From Botryosphaeria dothidea (lineage: Eukaryota; Ascomycota; Dothideomycetes; Botryosphaeriales; Botryosphaeriaceae): a DNA stretch of 64,000 bases. The translations under genes and the position numbers were made by a program. Below are positions 1-10,869 of this stretch, in pieces (the stretch's first letter is position 1; every line of letters begins with the position of its first letter). The notes beneath the pieces are model-generated. The model had not been told where the DNA came from and did not search any database. It was given only the letters and a program-made list of their open reading frames with translations. The DNA lies in NCBI GenBank assembly GCA_011503125.2, contig WWBZ02000016.1, positions 5,146,001 through 5,210,000 of the forward strand, read 5' to 3'.

Positions 1-183
1 GCTGGATCCCGTCATGCTGGCTTCGAATATCTCGAACTAGTTTGTAGTGTTGCTCCCATCCTATGTAGATCCTTCCTCCAAGAAGGAACCACATCAATTT
101 ACCATGAATTCGCCATCGGAAGCAGCGATTGCCCAATGCAACACTCCTCGAGAGGCAACAAGATAGTCGACTCGTCGCCAAAG

Positions 184-190
184 TATAAAA
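184..190 (+). promoter_or_regulatory. TATA-like element
   Basis: A TATAAAA stretch lies about 90 bp before the start codon of the SBP56-like gene, a usual distance for a fungal TATA box. This is a position-only call. Confidence 0.4.
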
Positions 191-277
191 CTGAGGCGTG
201 CCACCGGGATCTCTTCTCATCAGTCGCAGCATCAGCCATTAGATACTCTCGTGTTCTACTGTGCACTTCTTTTCATG

Positions 278-1876
278 ATGCAGAGCCTTACTCTTATGTC
301 CCTTGCGGGATTCCTTGTCACTCATTCCGCGGCTCTTTCACTTCCACCCTTGATTCCATCCATTCCCGGTGTGACTGATCCGCTTGCAAGCAACGCACCT
401 CCGCTTCCAGTCTTGCAACTCCCAACTTCACCGATTGCAAGCCCTCCCTTCAGTGGCAGCAATATCAAGCCCAAGAAGATTGGCTACTTTTGGACCGGTG
501 CTGGCGACAAAGTCCATGCAGGTGAGCTACTTCAGGCAGAATTATGGCATGCCCCTGCTGACTTTCGCAGACTTCCTTGCAACCTACAGCCTGGATGACG
601 ACACGTTTGGTGAACTGCTCTGGATCACCGACGTCCCGACTAGCGGCAATGACCCTCATCACCTCGGTCCATCCCTTGATGGAAAGACGCTGATTGGAGG
701 TGGATTGCTCTCTCTTCTGAAGACTCAGGTTAGCACTCTCGCCACCTCTTCCCTTGTTTTCTTGCACTTACACTTAATAGGACACGGCCTACTACTTCGA
801 CACTAGCGATCCTTATCATCCCAAGTTCCTGAAGAGCAACCGTGGTATCCTTGGATCCATCACCGATGAGATCCGTGCCAAGCCTGATGGCGGATTCTTC
901 ATCACATACATGGGTTCTGCCGTTGGCACCTCTCCCGGCCGCCTTGTAGAAACCGATGCGGACTTCAACATCATCCACGAATGGCCTGAAGATGTCGAGG
1001 GCACGTTGAACATTCTCGGCGAGCAATTCAGCCCGCACGGCTTGAGCGTTGACTGGGACAAGAATATCCTCCTTACCTCTGACTTCGTCGTCCCTCTCAG
1101 CATCTTGAAGCCGTCTCTGGAGATCCAGCGTGCCAACACTCTGAGGCTCTGGGATCTGCCGTCTCGCAAGATTCTCAGCACCATAACCATCCCCAATGTA
1201 TGTATACACATCCCGAGCAAACACTGTAGTGTGTCTGACATGACGAAACAGGGCGGCGGTATCCAGGACGTCAAGTTCATCCCCGGCAACCCCGACAGCG
1301 CCGCTCTCGCCACGGCCGTTCACCTCGGCCAAGTCTGGATCATCTACCCCTTCCGCAAGGATGCCAACGGCAACCAGGGCGTCGCCGAGCTCCTCTACGA
1401 CCTCGGCCCCAAGGCCCGCGACACCATTGCCATCTAGTGAGCCGCTCCCTCTCCCCGTCCGAACACAGCCCACTGACATGCGCAGCTCCGACATCACCCA
1501 AAACGGCAAATTCGCCTACTTCACCCTCACCACCGCCAACCACGTCGCCGCGCTCGACATTAGCGACCTCAGCAACGTCAAGCGCCTCGACGACCCGGAC
1601 GAGGACCAGCCGCTGATCGGCCCGCACTACATCAAGCTCACGCCCGACCAGAAGAACCTGCTCGTCACCGACTACTTCGTGCAGACGGGCGAGATCGGCC
1701 TGATCAACACGCCCGCCGACTTCAAGGCGCAGTACATCGACGTGCTGGACGACGGCTCGCTGAGCTTCAACCGCACCATCGACTTCAGCAGGGAGTTCGA
1801 GAACAGGGGTGGCGGCAAGCCCCACTCGGCCGTCGTCTTTGATCTGACGGATCCGGAGAACCCGAAGTACTATTAG
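278..1876 (+). CDS. Secreted selenium-binding protein / methanethiol oxidase family (SBP56-like)
   Basis: Five exons (278-521, 571-728, 781-1197, 1252-1436, 1486-1876) join in phase to give about 464 residues, normal for the SBP56/methanethiol oxidase family. Known members are copper-dependent beta-propellers that oxidise methanethiol; that activity is inferred here. Family-like stretches include YFWTGAGDK near the N-terminus, the FSPHGLSVDW block and the closing GGGKPHSAVVFDL segment. The first 20 or so residues (MQSLTLMSLAGFLVTHSAAL) form a likely signal peptide, so the protein is probably secreted, which is unusual for a family best known as cytosolic. An ATG three bases upstream (275) is an equally possible start. 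All four introns are 49-54 nt with GT..AG ends. The gene converges on the aminotransferase gene. Confidence 0.85.
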
Positions 1877-2311
1877 TCGGCGACCTCCAAGATGAACTCT
1901 TGTATGCGGGTACATTGAGGGGCACGCGAATCAGTGGTTATGTAAGCTGGTTGATGATTATGGATAGAAACGGTTATGCTTGTCTACTACCTAATAGCTT
2001 TCTTCACTAAGCAAAAATTGAATTCAACAGTTGCAGATGTTAAGAGAATGAGTTTCAATATAACTTTCACCCTTTCGTTCGTCAGCTGATAATGAGATCG
2101 CATTGGACTGCCGCGTGTCGCTATTCAAAGGCCTTGTCTCAGCGACGGAAAGAATCATAATGAACCATTGTCCAGCATTGTAGAGAAGTAGTGGAGCAAT
2201 TTAATCGACGGAAATTCAAGTGACCGAATACTTAAAGCATCCACATCGTTCTGTTTATGAGGAGATACGCAGATCCCACCAATCTTGCAATAATTTCTCT
2301 GCCAGTGATAC
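1877..2311. other. Convergent intergenic region
   Basis: Shared 3' flank of two convergent genes. It is AT-rich and I see no gene or repeat in it. Confidence 0.6.
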
Positions 2312-3703
2312 TTAAGCACTATTCTGGATAGTAATTTCTCTTTCTGCAGCATTATAAGCAGCCTCGAGGACACCAACAATCTTCCTAAGCATTTCCTCGT
2401 CGACAGTGATCGCCGGAGCCAACAAAATATGATCCCCGCGCTTTCCATCAACAGTACCTGACATGGGATAAAGATGCACACCCATGTCGAGCGCCTTCTC
2501 TTGAATCTTGAAAGCAAACTTGAGGGCCGGGTCGAGACTCTCCTTGGTCCGCTTGTCTTTCACGAACTCTACAGCGTAGAAGCATCCTCTTCCTCTCACA
2601 TTTCCCACAAACTTCTTCTCTCCCAACGTCTCTAGCAATAGCCTCTCCAACACTTCTCCCATCCGCTTTGAATTCTCCACTAACCCGTCCCGCTTGATAA
2701 TCCGCTGCACCGCCAAAGCTGCCGCACTTGCCACGGCATGGGCCTGAAACGTATACGACTGAAAGACCGTGCCAGATCCTTTTTCTAGCGCATCCATAAT
2801 CCTCTGCTGTGCCAGCACCGCCGCAATCGGCAAATATCCGCCGCCCAGCCCCTTCCCAATCGTCACAATATCGGGCACCACTCCCTCGTCCTGCCACGCA
2901 AACATCGCCCCCGTCCTCCCCATCCCGCACATAATCTCGTCCAAAATCAGCAGCGCCCCATGCTTCTCACACACCCTCTGCATCGCCTTCCAGTACCCAC
3001 GCACCGGCGGCACGCATCCAGCAACCGACCCCGCCACCGTCTCCCCCACAAACGCAACGACCCTCCCCTCCCCCACGCGCCGAAACTCCGCATCCAGCTC
3101 CTCCGCCAGCCTTTCCACATACTCCGCATCCGCCTCCCCCTCGCGCCGGTACTGGTACGCATAGCACGGCCCGACATGGCTCACATTCGCCATCCGCACG
3201 CCCTCGTACGGCCGCGTCCGCGCCGGCGCATCCGTCAGGCTCATCGCCCCCAGCGTGTTCCCATGGTACGCCTGCCTGCGCGCGACGAAGTGCACGCGCG
3301 CGGCCTGCCCGCGCTCCCAGAAGTGCTGCGCTGCCAGCTTCATCGCGCTCTCGACGGCCTCGCTGCCGGAGCCGACCAGGTACGCGCGCGCGAACGGGGC
3401 GCCCGCGCTCGCGACCAGGTGGTCGGCGAGGGCCTCGGCCGGCGGGTTCGTGTACGAGAGCGTGTGGCAGTAGCTCAGCTGCGCCATCTGCGCGGCGACC
3501 GCGGCCGCGACTTCGGCGTTGCCGTGCCCGATGATGGCGGCTGTCGCGCCGCCTGTCGCGTCGATGATGGCGCCTTTGTCGGGGAGGTGGAGGGTCAGGC
3601 CGGAGGCGGAGGTCGCGAGGGGCGGGCGGGTGAGGAGGTTGTTGTGCATGAGGGCCGGGGGTGGGCGGGTGGACCAGAAGGGGGGTTTGGGGGTGGGGTT
3701 CAT
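2312..3703 (-). CDS. Class III PLP-dependent aminotransferase
   Basis: A single-exon gene of 463 residues, the usual length for class III (omega) aminotransferases, which move amino groups between an amine donor and a keto acid or aldehyde using pyridoxal phosphate. The PLP lysine is K284 in TIGKGLGGGY. The cofactor-binding aspartate is D255 in LILDEIMCGMGR, and GSGSEAVESAMKLA near residue 111 is the phosphate-binding block. No signal peptide is seen, so it is probably cytosolic. The substrate cannot be read from sequence. The coding sequence is very GC-rich at its 5' end, which leaves long spurious open frames on the other strand. The start at 3703 is the first ATG and fits the family N-terminus. 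Confidence 0.88.
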   Translation of the reverse strand: MNPTPKPPFWSTRPPPALMHNNLLTRPPLATSASGLTLHLPDKGAIIDATGGATAAIIGHGNAEVAAAVAAQMAQLSYCHTLSYTNPPAEALADHLVASAGAPFARAYLVGSGSEAVESAMKLAAQHFWERGQAARVHFVARRQAYHGNTLGAMSLTDAPARTRPYEGVRMANVSHVGPCYAYQYRREGEADAEYVERLAEELDAEFRRVGEGRVVAFVGETVAGSVAGCVPPVRGYWKAMQRVCEKHGALLILDEIMCGMGRTGAMFAWQDEGVVPDIVTIGKGLGGGYLPIAAVLAQQRIMDALEKGSGTVFQSYTFQAHAVASAAALAVQRIIKRDGLVENSKRMGEVLERLLLETLGEKKFVGNVRGRGCFYAVEFVKDKRTKESLDPALKFAFKIQEKALDMGVHLYPMSGTVDGKRGDHILLAPAITVDEEMLRKIVGVLEAAYNAAEREITIQNSA

Positions 3704-4511
3704 GGTGTTGCTGGGTTGGCTTTTTTGCGGGTGTGGAGCGCGGGGAAGGGAGGCTTCGGTTTGTATAGAAGGGCAAGAAGGGTCTTAAAATCAAGACAGC
3801 TGAGGAAGCTTATGAGGAGGGGCTTGTCATGAAAAGGGCGGTTAAATCAACGTCAAAAAGACCCACAGTGCGCAGGGCTGCGCTATGCCTTGCTCGTTTA
3901 CTGCTTATTCTGCAGGCGATTATCTCAAGAAGTTGTGAGCCAATCGCATTCCTGTACGTAGCTTTAAACATCACCCTGGTAACAAGCATCAACCACACAG
4001 TTACTGTTCGGCCCCGCAATGACTCAGCACCACCAGTGCTTGACATTGGGGCTGTGGCAGCATATGTACTCATCCCAGTCTTGCCTGCTGACGTTGGACC
4101 TGTGACAGTTCTGTGTCGCAAAGGCAAGCCGCGCGGATCCCATGAATCCGAAGTACTATTAAGGGAAGTGTCCTGCTGTGGCTCGGTCAGGTAGAGATTG
4201 TTGCTGGAGGACCGGTTCTACTCACTTGAGAAGTGCATGCGGAGAAGATGAAGCTTAGCGTAGTAGGATACGTTTCTTCATTCATAGGCAACAATATATC
4301 TACTTCATTCTATAGCCTTTTATTTATGGCAAGAATTGATCCTTAAAGCCCCCGAACTGAACCGGAAACTGTGTGATATGGTCTCAGTTCTAAAAATATT
4401 GTAATAACGCGGGAGAATGTGTAGCAAGTTGAAGCATTCATCCAGACGTAAGTGATATTTGCTGTCATGTTCCTATGGTAGCAGTGATCAATTTAGACGG
4501 TACTGTGATAT
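3704..4511. other. Intergenic region, no supported gene
   Basis: Between the 5' end of the aminotransferase and the 3' end of the MDR gene. Short open frames of 105-121 codons occur on both strands around 3810-4194, but they overlap, match no family I know and lack splice or start context. I call nothing here. Confidence 0.5.
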
Positions 4512-5583
4512 CTACGTATACAAAGTAATCTTTCCAATATGCCTACTACTTTCAAGTTGCTTGTTTGCTTCGACAGCTTCTGTAAGATGAAATCTATGGC
4601 TGATGAGTGGAGAAATTCTCCCCTGGGCTGCCAAATTCAAAACTGCTTCTTGGTCCTTCCTTCTGGATGTCCGCGTACCAAGTATCGAAATGTTTTTGAC
4701 AAACACCTTGAGGATGTCAAGTTCCAGAGTTGACCCAGCCATGATTGCGGCCAACACAACACGCCCCCCCATCCTGACTGCTTCGACCCCAAGCTCGGCC
4801 ATGGGGCCTCCGACGCTATCCAAAACAACATCTACGCCGAGGTTGGATGGTTTATGGGATCGAATTTGTTGCGCGATGTCTTTTTCCTTGTAGTTGAGGA
4901 TCACGTCAGCTCCGGCTTCTTGGAGGCTTTTGTACTTCTCCGAAGCAGACGATAGCGCAATGATCGGACACGCGCCCATCAACTTTGCCAGCTGGATTGC
5001 CGCTGTGCCCATCCCCTCCGGAAGCTCCTGTGATCAGAACGGACTCTCCGGCGCAAAGCTGCGCTCGGCCATCAATCATGTTCAGGACGGTGCCGTAGGA
5101 CCACAGGATACATGCCAGTTGGTCGTAACTCAAGTTATCCGGAGCGTGCAAAATGCTTTGTTGATCGCGCACAATGTACTCGGCATAGCCTCCGAAGGAG
5201 GTGTGCGCTGGGAGGTCGGTTCGGATGCAGAGATTGTCGAAGCCGCGCTGGCAGAAGGGGCACGAACCGCATGCGGGAGAGACCAGCGTGACGATCCTGT
5301 CGCCAGGAGCGAACCCGCGCACGTTCTTGCCGACGAGCGCGATGTCTCCGGAGGCTTCGCGGCCCAGCTGCTGGGGTAGCGGTAGCGCGCCGCGGCCTGG
5401 TATAGGTTTGACCATTTGGTTACGGTAGACGTAGTCCCAGCCGGTGACGCTTGTCGCCTTGACCTTGATCAGGACTTGGTTGTCTCCGGGCACGGGGACT
5501 GGATGGGTCTCCACTTTGAGGACTTCTGGTCCGTCGTACTCGTACATGCGGACCGCCGTCATGGTTTCAGAGATCGCTGCCAT
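4512..5583 (-). pseudogene. Zinc-type alcohol dehydrogenase / quinone oxidoreductase (MDR), one frameshift
   Basis: A medium-chain dehydrogenase/reductase of about 357 residues if read through. The N-terminal half has the GroES-like fold with the structural zinc cluster CGSCPFCQRGFDNLC and GREASGD where the family usually has a GHE catalytic-zinc motif. The Rossmann turn VLITGASGG is followed one base out of frame by MGTAAIQLAKLMGA, the expected continuation of the NAD(P)-binding helix. So the frame breaks by a single base within the CCCC run at 5013-5016 (plus strand). All sequence on both sides is family-like and no intron signals are present. This is either a very young lesion or a sequence error. 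The start at 5583 (MAAISETM) is preferred over an in-frame ATG 53 codons upstream that adds non-family sequence. Confidence 0.75.
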
Positions 5584-5999
5584 CTCTTTTGCTTTCCGTC
5601 TTGGCGAAGAGTGATCAGAAGATGTGATTGGTTTGTGGTTTCGAATGTGACTGGATAAAGCATTGGAGGATAGGGGATAATAGAGTTTATCGTAACATAC
5701 CTGCAGCTTGCATTTATACATTCGAGAGCCTATTTCTGCCACGGACCCTTTCGCTCAAGACTAGAGACAAAACCAAACGGGTGTATATCGGACGACGGGT
5801 CTTTCTTTGTAGCAGGCACTAGTCCGTCCCCGCATTGACACGGAGGCAGCGGGCTTGGCCGGAGTCCGAGCTCCGATTTCAAAGCACTGAGCCCTGAATG
5901 AATCTGTTGCAGTTCCCTCGGGAACTTGCTGAATGCGCAGCATATCCTTGCGTGCCTAGGGAGAGAAAACGAAGATGTAGAAGACTCTGATATCTGAAG

Positions 6000-6175
6000 G
6001 TAGTAACTATGGTGGCTTAAATACATGACTGTTGGGTACAAATTGGGTAGAGTTAAGGTAGTGATTGGGCAGATATTGGGTAGTGTTTTTAAGCACGGAG
6101 CAGGTTGGGTAGTAGGTAGGTGCCTAAATTGCCACCGTATGCCCAAGTGATGCCTAAACCGTTACAGAATCACGC
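6000..6175. repeat. Degenerate TTGGGTA/GGTAGGTA-rich low-complexity tract
   Basis: The plus strand repeatedly carries TTGGGTA, GGGTAGT and GGTAGGTA words within about 170 bp. They are irregularly spaced, so this is a degenerate low-complexity tract and not a clean tandem array. It occupies the gap between the MDR gene and the ABM-domain gene; the rest of 5584-6418 shows nothing else. Confidence 0.4.
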
Positions 6176-6418
6176 CTAAAGACGCCTTCTCTTTGAGAGT
6201 ATTAGAGTTAATTCCAAGCGGGTATAGGTCGGATATGTTGAGAAAGGGAACCATCTCCGCATCAGCACCCCGCGTTGGAAGTGGTGGGCCGTTCCACCGA
6301 AGTCCCCCAGTCGGGCAGTATATGTATCTCCTATGGCCCGTTCAAACTTACCACACAACCTCGTAATCGAATACTCTCAAATCACGTCTTTCGAACGACC
6401 TCCACACAGCCGTCAGCC

Positions 6419-6796
6419 ATGCCAAAGCCGGAATTCAGAAACTTCCCCGAGTCCACAACCTCGTTCATGTCGCAGCTTGAACGTGACGACGGCCCTGTCG
6501 TACTCGTCAACGTCTTCGAAGTCCCGCCGGACAAGTACGACAGCTTCGTGGAGTATTGGCAGGCAGATGCCAGTTTCATGAAGGCGCAGCACGGTATGCT
6601 ATCGGGTCAGCTCCACAAGGGCATTGGAGAAAGCAACATCTACGTCAACGTCGCCCATTGGGAGCCGGCCCCAGCGCTCTCGCGCGCTTTCAAACATCCA
6701 GATTTCCAGAACAGCTTGACTCATTGCCCGGAGGGAGTCATCGCATATCCGGTTATTCTGCGAAAGCTGTCGGTATCGGGCATTTGCGTTGCTTAG
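6419..6796 (+). CDS. Antibiotic biosynthesis monooxygenase (ABM) domain protein
   Basis: A single-exon gene for 125 residues. The core VVLVNVFEVPPDKYDSFVEYW, then MLSGQLHKG and YVNVAHWEP, follows the ABM ferredoxin-like fold: a beta strand, an amphipathic helix holding the Y..F..W residues, then strands with a conserved H/W. These small dimeric proteins act as cofactor-free monooxygenases or as degradation and cyclisation partners in polyketide and quinone metabolism. The real substrate is unknown. The start at 6419 (MPKPEFRN) is chosen because upstream in-frame sequence does not look like protein. It has no signal peptide. Confidence 0.8.
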   Translation: MPKPEFRNFPESTTSFMSQLERDDGPVVLVNVFEVPPDKYDSFVEYWQADASFMKAQHGMLSGQLHKGIGESNIYVNVAHWEPAPALSRAFKHPDFQNSLTHCPEGVIAYPVILRKLSVSGICVA

Positions 6797-7057
6797 GGTG
6801 TCCAAGCGGGCCTCGTTGGGTAAACGAGTATACCGGGGATACACTTTGCGCCGTAATCTGTACGAACGAACGCAAATATCAACGTGTGTTATCGCCAAAA
6901 TTGCGATTCTCTGAAAGTGTCAGAGAAAGGAATTCTACTCCTTGTGTGAAGGTTTTGTCCTTCGTCTGAAGAATGGCTGAGTGCTGAATAATGTGAGGTT
7001 CGTGCACCGAGCGGCGGTTGGAGCACTGGAATTCCTCTGCTTAGCCAGGGACATTAC

Positions 7058-8786
7058 TTGCGTGTAAGGTCTAGTGGAGCTCACTTGTGGGATGACGACC
7101 AGCCCCCCAAGCGCCAAAGAATGTGCCATTACTATGATCGGTCGCTTTCCAAGGTGGAGCATCTTGGTCGGCACGTCAGATCCCACACAAAAGAGAGACC
7201 CTTTGTCTGTACGCTTTGCGCGAAATCGTATGAACGTCAAGACGGTCTCCAAAGACACATGAAATCTTACGACCACGCACAGAATTGCTATCCGACTTCA
7301 TTCGCACACCCGAACTCAACAGGATCACAAGGTGAGGAATACGATGCCGCTCTAACTGTCAGTACTATTGCAGAAGAAAATACGGCCCACACCATGGAAA
7401 CTTCAAGCCTGCTTCCAGAAATCAATCCGGGTGCCCGTGCATGGAACGAGAGCAGGGGCTTCCGCTATGATACAGCAGTGATTGCGGCGGATCTGAGCAA
7501 TATCAGTCCCTCCAATCCTGGTTTGCTTTCTTCGAGCGTTCCTCCCTTAGAGCCCTTATGGCGGCGGAGAGAAAACTTTGACGACGCGGCCTTGGATTCT
7601 TCAATTGGCACTGCAATATTTGATTGGTGGTGTCCCGCAGGGAGCGTGCCTGGCATCCTTCAACCTGCAGTATTCGACAAAGCCCCTCGTCTCGGTGGAG
7701 ATGACGATTTCGAGGATACCCAGTCAGCCACCAGCGCTGTCGTTGGAGTGCAGCGGAATTGATACACGAACAGGATGCCAGATGCAACGGCGTCTAGCAG
7801 TGCAAGGCGATCAATGCAGCAAGAAGCAGTAGACGACCCATACAGGGAGTTGTTGACTAATCGGCTTCAAATACAAATGATCGATGAGACTCTACCCTCC
7901 GTGGATTTTCTGGTAAGATTATGTTTCACCACACATCCATTCCCGCACTGAAAGTACTGCAGAACCTATGTATTAATGTGTACTTTGCTGAGCTCCACCC
8001 CATTTTCCCAATCATGCATGCGTCATCATTCCAACCGCCATCTGAGAACGCACTTGTCCTACTTTCCGTCTGCTCCATGGGAGCTCTCTTCGTTGGATCT
8101 TCAAGCGCCACAAGCTAAGGGAGGAAAATATTCCAAAGACTGAACAGAGCGATTCTTGCATCCGTAAGCGCCCCTAGCTTGACGCGAACGAAACGACTGA
8201 CACGCCGCAGTGGGGGGAGGTCATTACTCGTGGGGCCACAGAGGTCCTGTCACTTGCCCGAGCCGCATTGATCGAGCAGACTTTTGCCATGTATTCAGGC
8301 CATCCCGCCGACTTGTGTCTCGCCAAGAGCAGGGTCATAGCCTGGGCAAGATGCGGAGCCATGTTCCAAGTCCGCGAAACACTCAGCAACCCGATGGATC
8401 TGGATCCGGCAAACGTCGAACAACACTGGCAAACATTGATCCGCGCAGAAGAAACCGCCCGCGTCGTCCTCGCCCTGCATCTCCACGACGTCCTCCTTGC
8501 ATCCACCTTTCACCACGAGCCGCTACTCCGCCACGACCCATCCCGGCTGCCGTCCTGCTTCTCCGAGCAAGCATTCTCCCAGCCCTCAGCGCAGCGCTGG
8601 CTTGCCTCTGCAACACAACCCCCCACCGCGACCCCTTCCCGCTTCCACGCCTACGCCACCCTCGCCGCTATCCTCGCCCACATCCAGAACCAGCCCGCCC
8701 GCCCCCTCATCCCCGACCTCATCGCCGACATCCACGCACGCCTGCTCGCCTGGGTGCTGCTCGACGACAACGTTGATGCTGCCTGA
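7058..8786 (+). pseudogene. C2H2 zinc-finger / fungal-specific transcription factor, broken
   Basis: This matches the fungal class with two N-terminal C2H2 fingers and a PF04082-type regulatory domain. Finger 2 (CTLCAKSYERQDGLQRH) is intact. Finger 1 reads CHYYDRSLSKVEHLGRH: the second cysteine of the CxxC pair is tyrosine (TAT), one G-to-A change from TGT. The frame has a TGA at 7760-7762, continues as family-like sequence (DPYRELLTNRLQIQ), crosses a good 50-nt intron (7913-7962) into ELHPIFPIMHASSFQ, meets TAA at 8116-8118, then continues through RKIFQRLNRAILAS and a 47-nt intron (8164-8210) to a stop at 8786. The protein would also end several hundred residues short of the family. Two stops, a lost zinc ligand and 3' truncation make a functional factor unlikely. 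The 5' end is unclear; the first in-frame ATG is at 7121. Confidence 0.8.
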
Positions 8787-8974
8787 TCGTGTGAGTGCCA
8801 TTGATTGACCACGAGCTATTTTGTGGTGCTGAAGTTAATGTTTTCTTCCTCGCACTAATAGATGGAAAGGAGTGATATGCCTGGCCCCCGACCAATCGCC
8901 TCGGTGTTAAAAAGTGAGGTATAAATACGCATAATATTCTGCATGATGGATGAGAAAACGTTTTTCCATATAAC

Positions 8975-10633
8975 TCATTTAGTTGGCAACCTTGTTTCCT
9001 GTCTCCACCCTAATCTAGTGATGATATGTCCCGTTATCTCTGATTTCTCGAGTTCTTCCAGATCACTAAGTTTGGAGATCAACCAATTCTCTGCAAGAAC
9101 AAGGACCTTGACAACTCCTTCATCTGATCGTGTGAGACCATAAAGACTTTTGATAAGTTCCGGTCGTACAGTGTGTCCTTTGTATCCCGAAGGCGATTGC
9201 ATGGTAAAGTCTATGATGAGGAAGACTGGACCTGGTTTTTGTTTGGTCCAGTCGACGAGAAGATTTCCAGCAATTTTGGCCCATGATTCGATGCTGGTTT
9301 GGCCATTAAACCTCTTTAGGCTGTTCTTGAGGGCTTGGCGCTGAGATTTGAAGAACTCATCATCTGAATTGACGATCTCTTGAATCATGACCGAAAAAGT
9401 GACGGCTGGGTCCTCTGACTTTCCCGTGAAATGATAGATGGTCATCTTCCCCGTGTCCCGCATGTTTGATGCAAAGTCTGCTACAGCTGGAGATAGCCAG
9501 GAAGTTTCTTGCCAACCCGAATTGTGGTGGTTGATTCCCACTGCGACGAGCATTGAGCTCTTTCGATGATTGATCCATTCCAAAAATTTGCCATCGTTCA
9601 TCAGTGTTTCCATTTTACCCTCTTGCAAATTTTTGGACTTTTTCTTATTCCATATTGATCGGAGCTCGTACAATCTCGTTTTAGGGTCATTGTTTGGAGG
9701 AGATTGGGTGCGCAATTGAACGAGTGAATCGATGATTGCCTCACGCTTGTCTTTCAGACTTTGATCTTCCTGTCCTGTACATTTTATGTCAGCCTTCAAT
9801 TCTTCCAATAATGCCAGCTTACTGCGACATACTTCTGTAGCTTTCTTGTAAGGAACTGAGTTGATGATGCAAAAGCTTGGTTGTTTCTGAAAGAACTCTA
9901 CGAACTGCTCGATCGACATCATCGATTTTGATTTGGAAATTATATCTGGGTGGAGGCCGGATTGCTTGAAAGAGCCGATCTAGAAATATGAACACCACTT
10001 AGTACATGATTCTGTGAAATGGATCGGAGGCTCACGAGAAGTCGACTTGTGGTAGTAATCCCAAGTACTCAGGGCGAAATAGAACACTTCTTTGTAAACA
10101 TGAAATATGAGATTTCTCAGCTTTTGGCTCTTCTGATAAATCTCCCTGTACTCTTGTATGTCTGTGAGTGAGATGTGAATTTTCTCAAGGCTGCTTTCGA
10201 TTAAGTTCTCGCGATCGTCTTTACTGGTGACCACCTGTGGACATCAGCTCCTTGAAAAAACTTCGGGCACGGATCGACGAACTTTCAACAACACGGCAAA
10301 GACTCCATACGCCAAAGAGCCTGCTCCTCCTGCCCCTGTGTTCAAACTCTTCACAATATCCACAATTGGCGAGTATTCCTCCAAGAACTTTGAAGTTGTT
10401 GCGCAGAAGCTTTGGATTTTATGCCCAGCTGCCTTTCTACGATAAAGCCTTCGTTCGTCTTGGTATGCCTGCTTCGCATCGTCAACTTTCTCCAGAAGTT
10501 GCTCCAACGTCTCGAGACCTCTAATCTCTTCTATAATGAATGGAGGATACTTCTCCTTCGCAGCTGCCCATAGTTCGTCGAGTGATGTTCTCTGAGCTTC
10601 GTTGTCTGACATGGTGATGTTTTGGTGATTCAA
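8975..10633 (-). CDS. DUF7708-like / degenerate STAND (NACHT-like) protein
   Basis: The N-terminal exon (10633-10283) and second exon (10234-10036) resemble the helical DUF7708 region found in fungal NLR-like proteins (YGVFAVLLK, then VVTSKDDRENLIESSLEKI after a 48-nt intron at 10235-10282). The third exon (from about 9979 to 8975) resembles the ATPase part of such proteins but has no Walker A: the expected site reads MLVAVGINHHNSGW, and the Walker B position reads VFLIIDFTMQS. The second intron has a good GTGAGC donor at 10035, a TACTAAG branch and a CTAG acceptor at 9980, yet joining them leaves the frame off by one base. I found no alternative splice, so an unseen intron or a small indel may exist. 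A second start at 10612 is possible. There are no C-terminal repeats, so a full NLR architecture is absent. The function is unknown. Confidence 0.6.
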
Positions 10634-10869
10634 CCGACAACATAGGCGTGCGACGGAGTTCTGAGGGCCAAGATGTACCCCTCAAGGCAACAGTCCGCTA
10701 GCATGCATTCTCAGAATTCTAAATTCGACATTAACCGGGGCCAACGGCCTGTCGACTAGTTTGGCTGCGGGACTCAATGATTGAAACTGCCTCGATTCAG
10801 CCTTGCGCACAGTGTCGTCACAAGACTCTAAACTTTTTCCACAAATGGGAAATGCTCTTGTCATGAGTT

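Noticed and set aside
3810..4194. Overlapping open frames on both strands (105 and 121 codons)
   Set aside because: They overlap each other, match no family and lack start or splice context.
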